Numbered from the stretch's first letter, positions 36,552 to 46,807 are shown. The stretch is 64,000 nucleotides of DNA from UBA4744 sp963707435 (GCA_963707435.1 CAVPPF010000003.1:124001-188000), one strand, 5' to 3'. Notes: a model not told the origin generated them from the sequence alone. Program-made: numbers and translations.

Positions 36552-37781
36552 CTAACCGATGACCGATGGTTTCGGGACCGGCACGATGAAGCGTCCTCCC
36601 CGGCGAAGGTAGTCGTCTTGTTGGCGGATGATCTCATCCCGGAAGTTCCAGGCGAGCAGGAGCACATAGTCGGGCCGTTCGGAGAGGAGATCTTCGGTGG
36701 GGCGGACGGGCTGATGGGTCCCGGGCATGAGCAACCCGTGCTTGTGCACGTTCCGGTCGACCACGAACTCAACCAGGTCGGTCCCGATGCCGCAGTAGTT
36801 GAGCATCGTGCTGCCTTTGGCGGCGGCACCGTACCCGGCGATACGCTTGCCCTGCGAGCGAAGATCCTCGAGGAGTTCGAGCAGATCGTCCTTGTTCTTC
36901 TGGACCTGCTCGGCAAAGGCCCGGTAGTACTCGAAGGTATTGAGCCCGCTGGCTTCCTCCTCGGCCAGATACCGCTTGACTTCCTCGGAGCGGTTCTCGT
37001 GGTGGCCCATGTGCCAGCGCAGCGTTCCGCCGTGCAGGTCGGGGAAGTACTCGACGTGGTTGAGCCACAGGCCGTGGCGGCGCATCAGGTAGTCGACCGA
37101 CGTACAGGACCAGTACACGACGTGTTCGTGGTAGATCGTGTCGAATTCACAGTGCTGGATCAGGTCGCGCACGTAGGGGTTTTCGACGGTGATGACACCG
37201 TCGTCGGCCAGCAGATGCGCCATGCCGCCCACGAAGCTGTTGAGATCGGGGACGTGGGCCATCACGTTGTTGGCGATGATCACGTCGGCTTTGCGGCCTT
37301 CCGCGACGAGCCGCTCGGCCATCTCTATGCCGAAAAACTCGGCGAGGGTCGGCACACCGTTCTCGTTGGCGACGCGGGCCTGGTCGGGGGCCGGGTCGAT
37401 GCCCAGCACGGGTACCCCGGCTTCGACGAAGTTCTTGAGCAGGTAACCGTCGTTGCTGGCCAACTCGACCACCAGGCTCTCCGGACCGAGGCGGCGGGTT
37501 TCGATCAGCCCCAGGGCGTGATCGCGGCTGTGCTGGAGGAGGTGATCTGAGAACGAAGAGAAGTACAGGTAGTTGTCAACGAACATGCGCTCCGCCGAGA
37601 CATCTTCGAGGATCTGCACCAGTTTCGATTCCGGACAGAACGCCACCTCGAGCGGGAAACGATCATCGGGGGTGCCGGCATGCTCGGGTCGCACGAGTGC
37701 GTCGGGCAGAGGGTGATTCCCGAGATCCAGGAAGACCTGCAGGTCCGGGCTGTCACTCACCCGGCAGGTCGACCGCCTCAT
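36552..37781 (-). CDS. Class I SAM-dependent methyltransferase, TylCIII/NovU-like sugar C-methyltransferase
   Basis: 409 residues, intact. N-terminal CRVSDSPDLQVFLDLGNHPL is the degraded form of the usual zinc-binding CxxC start. The SAM site is ESLVVELASNDGYLLKNFVE (motif I, E-x-A-S-N-D-G). The active-site region includes FDTIYHEHVVYWSC and DLHGGTLRWHMGH. The C-terminal third has KRIAGYGAAAKGSTMLNY and MLMPGTHQPVRPTEDLL-like sequence, a known feature of this group. It would C-methylate a nucleotide-linked 4-keto sugar. Its ATG overlaps the upstream SDR stop (ATGA). The CxxC is incomplete, which could alter metal binding. Confidence 0.85.
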   Translation of the reverse strand: MRRSTCRVSDSPDLQVFLDLGNHPLPDALVRPEHAGTPDDRFPLEVAFCPESKLVQILEDVSAERMFVDNYLYFSSFSDHLLQHSRDHALGLIETRRLGPESLVVELASNDGYLLKNFVEAGVPVLGIDPAPDQARVANENGVPTLAEFFGIEMAERLVAEGRKADVIIANNVMAHVPDLNSFVGGMAHLLADDGVITVENPYVRDLIQHCEFDTIYHEHVVYWSCTSVDYLMRRHGLWLNHVEYFPDLHGGTLRWHMGHHENRSEEVKRYLAEEEASGLNTFEYYRAFAEQVQKNKDDLLELLEDLRSQGKRIAGYGAAAKGSTMLNYCGIGTDLVEFVVDRNVHKHGLLMPGTHQPVRPTEDLLSERPDYVLLLAWNFRDEIIRQQDDYLRRGGRFIVPVPKPSVIG

Positions 37782-38830
37782 GCGCCGGCCCCCGCCGGTG
37801 CCCCGGCCAGCCAGCGCTGGTCTTCGGACATGCGTCCTGCAGCCAGCATCTCCTTGACATACAGCACGCGCATGAACCGTGATCCTTCCAGCTCATCGAG
37901 GGTCAACCCCCATCGTTGATAGGCCTCGTAGAGTTCCTCGACTCCGGCCGCCACGGTCCAGTCCAGCCGAAACCCGCCGGGAAGGGTGGTGGCCAGCTTG
38001 TCGCAGTTGACCCGGTAGTTGCGGATATCGTTGAACGCCGTGTCGGAGAAGGTCACGACGCTGTCGGCAACGATGTCGTCGACGATGGAGGCCACGTCCC
38101 GGATGCGGTAGTTCTCCTCCGTGGATCCGATGTTGAACGGCTCGTTGTGCACCAACTCACGCGGCGCTTCCAGCAGAGCGAGGCAGGCCCGGGAGATGTC
38201 CCGGATGTGCACGAGCGGCCGCCAGGAGGTTCCGTCGCTCTTCAAGAACACGCGACCCGTTGTCACGGCAAACCCGGTGAGGTTGTTGACCACGAGGTCT
38301 CCCCGCAGACGTGGTGAGACGCCGTAGGCGGTCGAGTTCCGCAGGTAGGTGGGACTGAAGTCGTCGTCGGCCATCGCGGCCAGGTCGCGTTCGCACCACA
38401 CCTTCGACTCGCCGTACGGGGTGACGGGCAGGAACTCGGCCGACTCGTCGATGTAGTCGTCGCCGTGGGCCCCGTAGAGACTGCACGAGGATGCGAAGAG
38501 GAAACGTTCGACTCCGGCCGCTTTGGCGGCCCGGGCGACGGCCATGGTGCCGGCGTGGTTGATCCCGTACGTGGTCGGCGGGTGCAGATCGCCGAGCGGA
38601 TCATTGGAGATGGCCCCGAGATGCACGACTGCATCGAATCCGGCCAAATCGCCGGCCGTCACATCCCGAATGTCGATCTCCAGGGAGGATACGGCCGGTT
38701 CGTCGTCTCCGAACCGGCATGCCCGGAAGAGCCGGGTATCGAGGCCGACCACCTCGTGGCCGGCTTCCTGGAAGATAGGCACCAGCACGGTGCCGATGTA
38801 GCCGTCATGACCTGTGACGAGGACTTTCAT
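37778..38830 (-). CDS. NAD-dependent epimerase/dehydratase (extended SDR), paralogue of the 28047 gene
   Basis: 350 residues, intact. Rossmann motif VLVTGHDGYIGTVLVPIFQE; catalytic Ser region FLFASSCSLYGAHGDD; YxxxK in VTPYGESKVWCE; then TYLRNSTAYGVSPRLRGDLV and VHIRDISRACLALLEAP. Many motifs match the 28047 gene, with the same SSCS.YG and VHIRDIS spacing. I chose ATG 38830 because it begins the conserved first strand, and an upstream in-frame ATG would add 13 residues inside the cytidylyltransferase. It overlaps the methyltransferase start by 4 bases and the cytidylyltransferase stop by 4 bases, so three genes are coupled. Confidence 0.9.
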   Translation of the reverse strand: MKVLVTGHDGYIGTVLVPIFQEAGHEVVGLDTRLFRACRFGDDEPAVSSLEIDIRDVTAGDLAGFDAVVHLGAISNDPLGDLHPPTTYGINHAGTMAVARAAKAAGVERFLFASSCSLYGAHGDDYIDESAEFLPVTPYGESKVWCERDLAAMADDDFSPTYLRNSTAYGVSPRLRGDLVVNNLTGFAVTTGRVFLKSDGTSWRPLVHIRDISRACLALLEAPRELVHNEPFNIGSTEENYRIRDVASIVDDIVADSVVTFSDTAFNDIRNYRVNCDKLATTLPGGFRLDWTVAAGVEELYEAYQRWGLTLDELEGSRFMRVLYVKEMLAAGRMSEDQRWLAGAPAGAGA

Positions 38831-39601
38831 GAAGTCCAGGTCTTCCAGGCCGGCGACCCGGACTCCCACATGTGCTGGAGGATCACCTTTTCACGCAGCG
38901 TGTCCATGCACTGCCAGAACCCCTCGTGGCGGAAGGCCATCAACTCGCCGTCCTTGGCGAGGCGCTCGAGCGGTTCCTTCTCGAACTGCGTGTCGTCGTC
39001 ATCGATGTAGTCGAACACTTTCGGTTCGAGCACGAAGAACGCCCCGTTGATCCAGCCTTCTTCGAGTTGTGGCTTCTCGGAGAAGTTGACCACGACGTCG
39101 CCGTCGAGGTCCAGCTTCCCGTATCGGGCGGACGGCCGGACCGCGGTCACGGTGGCCAGTTTCCCATGGCGCTCGATGAAAGGCGAGCAGATCGTCGAGA
39201 TTCACATCGGAGAGACCGTCGCCCCAGGTGAGCATGAAGGTCCCATCGCCGAGGAACGGGGCGAGCCGCTTGATCCGGCCCCCCGTGTTGGTCCAGCGGC
39301 CGGTCTCGATCAGGTCGACTTTCCAGTCCTCACCGCCATTGCGGCTGGCATCGACGACTCCCGACGACAGATCGACCTTCAGGTTGCTGTTGCGGGAGTG
39401 GAACTCGGTGAAGTAGCGCTTGATGTAGTCGCCTTTGTACCCGAGGGCGATCGCGAACTCGTGGTAGCCGTAGTGCTCGTAGTGCTTCATGATGTGCCAG
39501 AGAATCGGCTCCGGCCCGATCTCGACCATCGGTTTCGGACGGATCTCCGTCTCCTCGGCCAGACGCGTTCCCATCCCCCCGGCCAGAATGCCGACCTTCA
39601 T
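38827..39601 (-). CDS. rfbF: Glucose-1-phosphate cytidylyltransferase (RfbF-like), one frameshift
   Basis: About 258 residues. The signature is VGILAGGMGTRLAEETEIRP, then EPILWHIMKHYEHYGYHEFA and LTWGDGLSDVNLDDLLAFHR. The frame shifts at about 39165 (one extra C in GAGCGCCATGGG, read on the minus strand) and continues GKLATVTAVRPSARYGKLDL, EGWINGAFFVLEPKVFDYID and FWQCMDTLREK to the stop at 38827. Compared with the 30932 copy it is closer to classic RfbF (LAGGMGTRL) and includes the full C-terminal domain. It is the first gene of the minus-strand block 39601 to 36552, which ends with the sugar methyltransferases. Confidence 0.88.
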
Positions 39602-39727
39602 CGTGCCCTCCCAAGCATGTCATCGCCCCAACAATCGCCTATCCCGGGAGCGTACTAGCGGGACCCCCAACAACGTGCCCCAGCGATAGACGCTCCCCGG
39701 CATCTCAGCATCAGTCTACCCGAGACG

Positions 39728-39742
39728 ACCACTCTGTGTGGT
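39728..39742. promoter_or_regulatory. 15-nt near-palindrome, copy 2 of the shared island site
   Basis: ACCACTCTGTGTGGT, with one arm mismatch relative to copy 1. It sits 92 bases before the sulfotransferase ATG at 39834 and 126 bases before the divergent cytidylyltransferase start at 39601. A longer partial dyad (ACGACC to GGTCGT, outer arms 39725-39750) surrounds it. Confidence 0.5.
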
Positions 39743-39833
39743 TAGGTCGTTCGACCTATTTGCAGGATTCGGACTCGGCGAAAGCTCAACCAGCGGAACA
39801 GGATCTTCGGGGTTAGTGATACGATCGGTGGCA

Positions 39834-40798
39834 ATGGAGCCCAACCACCCCTCTTTCTTCATCTTTGGACCGGAGCGGTCCGGAACGACTCTCCTGACCT
39901 TTCTTCTGAGTGGTCAGCCAGATGTCTTCGTGCTCAATGACAGCTTCATATTCGATCAGTTCATCGAATGGTCATTGATAGGTGCCGTCAACAATGGGTC
40001 TAGGCGAGCACGACTTGCTCGTCTAGCCAGAGGTCTCATGCCATTCGTGAAGCCGAAGTCAATCCGCGACTTGACCTCCCGGCGCCGACTTTACTACTCA
40101 GCTCGCGCCAGCTTCGCTCTCCGAATCGCAGCCTGACACTGGTATCTCGTACACCGAGGTCGAAGAGTACTACCGTGCTGCTCAGGGCCCGATATCTGTC
40201 CAGCCTTGGCACCAATCGGGCTAGCTTCCTGAATGGCTACGTGTCAGGTATCCCGGATCCTATGCCGTACGCCAATCTACCTGATCTGTTCACCAACACA
40301 CTCGGCTCAATCAGTCGGCTCTTCGTCACGTCCCCCATTCAAGTCTTCGGCGAGAAGTCGCCGCTGCACACTCCCTACGCCGACTGGATCAGGAACCTAT
40401 ATCCGAACGCCAAGACAATCCTGGTCGTACGTCGACCGGTCGCGAACGTGGCGTCGATATACAGGCGTTACGGCGACTTCAAGCGCGTCTGTCGGGCCTA
40501 CGACATGTACGCCGCCAAACTCATGGAGATGAGCCAAGAGCCCAATGTTCTGGTCGTGAGGCACGAAGACGTGACTCAAGCCACCTCATCGACGCTTCGC
40601 CGAGTATTGGGTTTTCTTGACGCCAGCCTGAGGCTTGACGAATCGTGTCCGATCAACGCATACACCAAGACGGCCTACACGGGGAAGGAGATCGACCAGA
40701 ATCGAGATGGGACAACAGCCAGCACCCTCAAAGAGCATCAAGTGGAACTGGTTAAGGGACGCTTCCACAGAGTCACCGAACGATTCTATGGAGACTAG
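39834..40798 (+). pseudogene. Sulfotransferase family protein, frameshifted
   Basis: About 320 residues. N-terminus PSFFIFGPERSGTTLLTFLL is the 5'-phosphosulfate-binding P-loop of PAPS-dependent sulfotransferases. After a shift near 40130 the second domain shows FGEKSPLHTPYADWIRNLYP and TILVVRRPVANVASIYRRYG, the 3'-phosphate-binding strand (R-P-x-x-N-V-A-S-x-Y). The last 60 residues (LVKGRFHRVTERFYGD) are typical. It would transfer sulfate from PAPS to a sugar of the polymer. The local GC content is clearly lower than in the flanking backbone (many A/T third positions), which suggests acquisition by transfer. A second sulfotransferase lies at 51272. Confidence 0.75.
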
Positions 40799-40842
40799 AG
40801 CGTCCACCCTTTGATGGCTCGACCTCGAGGAGTGCAATTGGT

Positions 40843-43042
40843 TTAGTTTTGTCCGTTGTTTTTCCACTGCTGGTAGCTGACCCAACTGCGTTCCCAGCGG
40901 AACTCCGCACCATTGTCGAGTGTGTAGGTGTTATTGGAGAACTTGTTGCCCCAACTGGTCCACACCTGTTCCCGGTCTGCTGACGCGTCCAAACCGGCCG
41001 CAGCTCCACCCGATTGCACAATCCGGTTGTCGTGCACCTTGACGTTCTTCAACGCCGGCTCACACTTGGTAACCGCATCACGATTGTTATGAGCCCAATG
41101 GATCAACCCGATCCCATTGTTGTTCCCCACCAACGTGTTCCCATAGATCTCAACGTTCGGTGACGTCGACACCACAATCGCTGCGTCGTTCATCCAATTC
41201 GGATACTTCTTGAGGAACCCATTCCCCTCCAAGTAGTTGTCCCGGATCACCGCCCCACATGAGATCTCAAAATCGATCCCATGCCGAGTGTTCCCAATAA
41301 TCCGGTTCCCCTCAAACAACACATTCAGATTGTTGATATCGGCCCACAAACCATTCCCCTGATTGTCATGCACATAGTTATTCCGCAACACCAACCCCTC
41401 AGTGTGCACGAACTTGGTGCCCGAAGAATGGCCCGTCGCCCCAAAAATCACCGCATTATTGGCAATCTCATTCCCCTCAACCACCAAACCCGTACCAGAC
41501 CCAGTGATCCCATACCGGCCATTACCATGCACATAGTTCCCCAAAATCCGCCACCCCGAATTACCCCGAATCCCCACCTCAGAGTTATCCCGAACTTCGT
41601 TACTCTCCACCAACCAGTTCTTCGCACCACCCTCCCGGTTGATCGCACCCTCCTTATGAGGCGACGCATAGTTCTGCACCACCAAACCCCGAATCGTCAC
41701 ATTCGCAGCACCAGACGAAAACGCCCACCGGGCAGAACCCCCACCATCCAAAACCGCCCCCGGCTCACCAACAAACGTGTTCCCCGCCTTCGGACGAACC
41801 TCCTGACCCCGATGCACCCCCGCCTTGATCACAAACGTCGTCTTACCCGGATTCTTCTCCACCGCTGCCTGAATCGACTCCCCAGGACGCACCACCACCC
41901 CACCCGCCGGCACCGAAAGCGCTTGTAGCACCGTACCGGTAGCCGTGGTTGTAGTGGCTACAGGAGCCAATTTCGGTGCCGGTTGAGTGGTTGTTGTTGG
42001 AGCCGGCTTCGGTGCAGACGCGACCGTTGTCGGTGTCGCCGATGCCTGCACCCCCGACCCGTCCGCACTACCCAACGTGAAGCGAACCTCGATCACCTTG
42101 TCCCCATCAACCGTCGCCCGGATCGTGTGAGTCCCCGCACCCAACTCCGAAAGCTTCACCCGCTCCCGCCACGGATACCCATTATCCACATAGGTCCGGC
42201 CACCCTCGGTCTCCCACACCACCGACGAAGCCACCTGCGGCGACAAAAACACATAAAAACTGGTCGGCAGGAACCGAAATCCCCGGAAGCAAACGGCTCA
42301 CCCGCCTCAAAATCACCAAACGAAGTCGACCACGACAAACCTTGAGAACTAGCTGCCATGGTGGAGCTGGTAGCTGGTGCCGTTGTCGATGAAGCCTAAC
42401 TCGATCACCGGCGTCGACGTGGTCGTCGTGGCGGGCTCCGCCGATGCCTGCACTCCCGCAGACCCGGCGCTGGCAAAGGTGAACCGAACCTCGATCACCT
42501 TGTTGCCATCAACCGTCGCCCGGATCGTGTGAGTCCCCGCACCCAACTCCGAAAGCTTCACCCGCTCCCGCCACGGATACCCATTATCCACATAGGTCCG
42601 GCCGCCCTCGGTCTCCCACACCACCGACGAAGCCACCTGCGGCGACAAAAACACATAGAAATGGTCGGCAGGAACCGCCATCCCCGGAACAAACGGCTCA
42701 CCCGCCTCAAAATCACCAAAACCCGTCGACCACGACAACCCATACTCAGAAGCCTGACAGCCCAGACACTGTATTACCTACATAGACCCCCTGAAGATCC
42801 GACGACTGCGGGAGATCACCGACAACTCGACCTCCAGGTTCCGTCAGCCTGAAGTTGTCTGAGCCGATGACGGCCGGAAAAGAAGCCCCCACCAAAGCCA
42901 CAACCACCAAAGCCATAGCCCCACGCCTCACAACCAGTGGGAGAATCTGCCCGCTTGACCCGAATATGCCAGAAGACTTGAGTTCTACGACGCGCCGCCG
43001 CCGATGGCGACCTCTCTTTTTTCGCAATGCCATACCCTTCAT
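40843..43042 (-). CDS. Secreted right-handed beta-helix protein with two N-terminal beta-domains (array copy A), frameshifts at the domain joints
   Basis: Copy A of a tandem family. On the minus strand an N-terminal signal/anchor (VVRRGAMALVVVALVGASFP) is followed by two near-identical modules of about 90 residues. Each module reads FYVFLSPQVASSVVWETEGG, RTYVDNGYPWRERVKLSELG and THTIRATVDG; they occupy about 42440-42750 and 42062-42340. A Thr/Pro linker then leads to a parallel beta-helix of about 370 residues (for example NVTIRGLVVQNYASPHKEGA, GLVVEGNEIANNAVIFG and NLNVLFEGNRIIGNTRHGID). The 469-residue helix end, 40843-42252, is uninterrupted; indels separate the parts near 42750, 42390 and 42270. 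Beta-helix repeats bind or cleave polysaccharide. No catalytic triad was identified, so binding or structural roles are equally possible. Confidence 0.7.
42062..42340 (-). repeat. Beta-domain module A2 (repeat unit)
   Basis: DNA repeat unit coding for the 90-residue beta-domain. Near-identical copies are A1 (42440-42750), B2 (44462-44720) and B1 (44870-45145). The key invariant residues are VFLSPQV, WETEGG, YVDNGYPWRERV and GTHTIRATVDG. All four units differ by only a few bases over about 250. Confidence 0.6.
42440..42750 (-). repeat. Beta-domain module A1 (repeat unit)
   Basis: First of the two modules in array copy A, about 300 bases, near-identical to A2, B1 and B2. It begins SWSTGFGDFEAGEPFVPG and ends in an acidic/Thr linker (TTTTSTPVIEL). 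An indel just upstream separates it from the signal region. Confidence 0.6.
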
Positions 43043-43179
43043 CCGAGACCAGGAACTCTGTGCCCTGGCCTCTGCCCCAGATGTTGGTGGCACCCTAATT
43101 AGTTCTTTAGACCTATGCGAAATAGTCAGGTAGAAGGTGGAAGAACGAAAGGACACTCAGTAGGCATGTCGGAACGCGA

Positions 43180-43214
43180 GTGAGGGCCCCGTCCCATCCG
43201 GCCGAGGCCCTCAC
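43180..43214. terminator. Hairpin between beta-helix copies A and B
   Basis: GTGAGGGCC (43180-43188) pairs with GGCCCTCAC (43206-43214), a 9-bp stem around a 17-base loop. It lies just downstream of copy B's stop on the minus strand and is duplicated at 45496-45530. It lacks a T-run. Confidence 0.5.
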
Positions 43215-44461
43215 TTATGGGCGACTGTTGTTTGGGTTAGTTTTGTCCGTTGTTTTTCCATTGCTGGTAGCTGACCCAACTGCGTTCCCAGCGGAACTCG
43301 GCACCATTGTCGAGTGTGTAGGTGTTGTTGGAGAACTGGTTGCCCCAACTGGTCCACACCTGTGTCCCGATCGATGCTGGCGTCCAAACCGAGCCGCAGC
43401 TCCACCCGATCTGCACAATCCGGTTGTCGTGCACCTTGACGTTCTTCAAAGCCGGCTCACACTGGTAACCGCATCACGGTTGTTGTGATCCCAATGGATC
43501 AAACCGATCCCATTGTTGTTCCCCACCAACGTGTTCCCATAGATCTCAACGTTCGGTGACGTCGACACCAGAATCCCGCTGCGTCGTTCATCCAATTCGG
43601 ATGGACCCATCGAGAACCCATTCCCCTCCACATAGTTGTTACGGATCACCGCCCCACATGAGATCTCAAAATAGATCCCATGCCGAGTGTTCCCCACCAA
43701 TCCGGTTCCCCTCAAACAACACATCCAGATTGTTGATATCGGCCCACAAACCATTCCCCTGATTGTCATGCACATAGTTGTTCCGCAACACCAACCCCTC
43801 AGTGTGCACAAACTTGGTGCCCGACGAATGCCCCGTCGCCCCATAGATCACCGCGTTATTAGCAATCTCATTCCCCTCAACCACCAGACCCGTACCAGAC
43901 CCGGTGATCCCATACCGCCCATTACCATGCACATAGTTCCCCAACATCCGCCACCCCGAATTACCCCGAATCCCCACCTCGGAGTTATCCCGAACCTCGT
44001 TACCCTCCACCAACCAGTTCTTCGCGCCACCCTCCCGGTTGATCGCCCCCTCCTTATGCAGGCGACGCATAGTTCTGCACCACCAAACCCCGAATCGTCA
44101 CATTCGCAGCACCAGACGAAAACGCCCACCGGGCCTTACCCCCACCATCCAAAACCGCCCCCGACTCACCAACAAACGTGTTCCCCGCCTTCGGACGCAC
44201 CTCCTGACCCCGATGCACCCCCGCCTTGATCACAAACGTCGTCTCACCCGGATGCGCATCCACCGCCGCCTGAATCGACTCACCCAGGACGCACCACCAC
44301 CCCACCCGCCGGCACCGGCTGCGCAGGCGCCCGGGTCGTCGTCGTCGTAGTGAGGAGCCGGTTTCGGTGCCGGTTGAGTGGTTGTTGTTGTCGGAGCCGG
44401 CTTCGGTGCAGACGCAACCGTTGTCGGTGTCGCCGATGCCAGCACCCCCGACCCGTCCGCA

Positions 44462-44720
44462 CTACCCAACGTGAACGCGAACCTCGATCACCTTGTTGCC
44501 ATCAACCGTCGCCCGGATCGTGTGAGTCCCCGCACCCAACTCCGAAAGCTTCACCCGCTCCCGCCACGGATACCCATTATCCACATAGGTCCGACCACCC
44601 TCGGTCTCCCACACCACCGACGAAGCCACCTGCGGCGACAAAAACACATAAAAATGGTCAGCAGGAACCGACATCCCCGGAACTAAACGGCGCACCCGCC
44701 TCATAATCACCAAACGAAGT
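44462..44720 (-). repeat. Beta-domain module B2 (repeat unit)
   Basis: Near-identical to A2: RTYVDNGYPWRERVKLSELG and GTHTIRATVDGNKVIEVRVH at its end. Single-base differences and one likely indel near 44475. Confidence 0.55.
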
Positions 44721-44869
44721 CGACCACGACAAACCTTGAGAACTAGCTGCCATGGTGGAGCTGGTAGCTGGTGCCGTTGTCGATGAAGCTGCCAACTCGA
44801 TCACCGGCTTCGACGTGGTCGTCGTGGCGGGCTCCGCCGATGCCTGCACTCCCGCAGACCCGACGCTGG

Positions 44870-45145
44870 CAAAGGTGAACCGAACCTCGATCACCTTGTT
44901 GCCATCAACCGTCGCCCGGATCGTGTGAGTCCCCGCACCCAACTCCGAAAGCTTCACCCGCTCCCGCCACGGATACCCATTATCCACATAGGTCCGCGCC
45001 ACCCTCGGTCTCCCACACCACCGACGAAGCCACCTGCGGCGACAAAAACACATAGAAATGGTCGGCAGGAATCGACAATCCCCGGAAGTAAACGGCGCAC
45101 CCGCCTCAGAAACTGCACCCAAACGCCGTCGACCACGACAACCCA
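44870..45145 (-). repeat. Beta-domain module B1 (repeat unit)
   Basis: Near-identical to A1, with an extra base near 44999 that shifts the frame in the GGRTYVDNG part. It connects to the B2 unit through the TTTTSKPVIEL-type linker. Confidence 0.55.
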
Positions 45146-45495
45146 TACTCAGAAGCCTGAAACCCCAGAGCACTGTATTACCTACAAAAACCCCCTGAAG
45201 ATCCGACGACTGCGAGGAGATCGCCGACGACTCGACCTCCAGGTTCATCCGTCACCACTGACGTTGTCTGAGCCGATGACGGCCGGAAAAGAAACCCCCA
45301 CCAAAGCCACAACCACCAAAGCCATAGCCCCACGCTTGAATACTGTCACGCCTGTCCTCCCCAGAAGAAAGGTTGCTTGAGCTCCCAACCCGCCCTTGCG
45401 TATCGGCAAGACGGCGTAGGCCTTTAGACCTATGCGAAATAGTCAGGTAGAAGGTGGAAGAACGAAAGGACACTCGTAGGCATATCGGAACGCGA

Positions 45496-45530
45496 GTGAG
45501 GGCCCCGTACCATCCGGCCGAGGCCCTCAC
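45496..45530. terminator. Hairpin between beta-helix copies B and C (duplicate of 43180-43214)
   Basis: Same 9-bp stem (GTGAGGGCC / GGCCCTCAC) and 17-base loop as the first, one base different in the loop (CCGTACC for CCGTCCC). It lies 22 bases beyond the stop of copy C on the minus strand. Confidence 0.5.
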
Positions 45531-45551
45531 TTATGGGCGGCTGTTGCTGGG

Positions 45552-46807
45552 TTAGTTTTGTCCGTTGTTTTTCCATTGCTGGTAGCTGACCCAATCTGCT
45601 TGCCAGCGGAACTCGGCACCATTCGAGAGGGTGTAGGTGTTGTTGGAGAACTGGTTACCCCAACTGGTCCACACCTTGTCCCGATCGATATTGGCGTCCA
45701 AACCGAGCCGCAGCTCCACCCGATCTGCACGATCCGGTTGTCGTGCACCTTGACGTTCTTCAAAGCCGGTTCACACCGGTCACCGCATCACGGTTGTCGT
45801 GATCCCAATGGATCAAACCGATCCCATTGCGTTGTTCCCCACCACCGTGTTCCCATAGACCTCAACGTTGGGTGAGTTCGACACCAGAATCCCGCTCGTT
45901 CATCCAATTCTGGGTGGAACTCGTCGAGGAACCCATTCCCCTCGAGATGGTTGTTACGGATCACCGCCCCACACGAGATCTCAAAGATCGATCCCATGCC
46001 GAGTGTTCCCAACCGATCCGGTTCCCCTCGATCAACGCATTCAGATTGTTGATATCGGCCCACAAACCATTCCCAAGATTGTCGTGCACATAGTTGTTCC
46101 GCAACACCAACCCCACCGTGTGCGCGAACTTGGTACCCGACGAATCCCCCGTCGCCCCATAGATCACCGCGTTATGAGCAATCTCATTCCCCTCCACCAC
46201 CAGACCCGAACCAGCCACCGGTGATCCCATACCGCCCGTTGTCATGCACATAGTTCTCGACCACCCGCCACCCCGTATTAGCCCGAATCCCGATCTCGGC
46301 GTTATCCCGAACCTCGTTACCCTCCACCAACCAGTTCTTGGCGCCACCCTCCCGGTTGATCACCCCCTCCTTATGCAGGTGTCGCATAGTTCTGGATCAC
46401 CAAACCCCGAATCGTCACATTCGCCAGCACCAGACGAAAACGCCCACCGGGCCTTACCCCCACCATCCAAGATCGCCCCCGACTCACCAACAAAGTATTC
46501 CCCGCCTTCGGACGCACCTCCTGCACCCCGATGCACACCCGCCTTGATCACAAACGTCGTATTACCCGGATGCTGCATCCACCGCCGCCTGAATCGACTC
46601 ACCCGGACGAACCACCACCCCACCCGCCGGCACCGTAAGGGCAGGCGCTTCCGCTCCGGGAGCCGCCGGTGCTGCCGTGGTTGAAGGGAACTCGCGAGGC
46701 TCTTTGATGGTCGGTGGACCTGAGCATCCCGCCACTGTCAGCGCCAGAATCGCCAACACGACCGGGACAAGCGGGGAGAACAGCGAGACATGTTTACGCC
46801 CGGTCAA
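45552..46807 (-). pseudogene. Beta-helix lipoprotein, array copy C, frameshifted; lacks the beta-domain modules
   Basis: About 400 residues. The N-terminus differs from copies A and B: a TTG at 46807 preceded by GGGAGGGG starts LTGRKHVSLFSPLVPVVLAI with a lipobox LTVAGC. The mature protein would thus be a lipoprotein anchored by that Cys. An Ala/Pro linker and the ALTVPAGGVVVRPGESIQAA start of the helix follow directly, with no beta-domain modules. The rest matches the A/B beta-helix to the same C-terminus (WKNNGQN), with breaks near 46570, 46500, 46430, 46380, 46220, 45960, 45890 and 45800. As the most diverged copy it may be the oldest or the one under least selection. Confidence 0.62.

Larger units (their letters stand above)
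43237..45349 (-). pseudogene. Secreted beta-helix protein, array copy B, several frameshifts
   Basis: Copy B of the tandem family, 70-95 percent identical in long stretches to copy A by eye. It starts with a GTG at 45349 preceded by GGGGAGGACAGGC, then a signal-anchor (RGAMALVVVALVGVSFPAVI), two beta-domain modules (44870-45145 and 44462-44720), a linker with TTTTT and PAP runs, and a beta-helix to the stop at 43237. The frame breaks near 45120, 44760, 44480, 44300, 44070, 43690 and 43590. The helix ends with the same ERSWVSYQQWKNNGQN as copy A. The shared 5' and 3' noncoding flanks also match copy A and copy C, so the duplication unit includes them. Confidence 0.65.

Noticed and set aside
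43237..46807. Phase variation by simple repeats in beta-helix copies B and C
   Set aside because: Frame breaks are at scattered single bases, not in homopolymer or short tandem repeat tracts, so slipped-strand switching is not supported.
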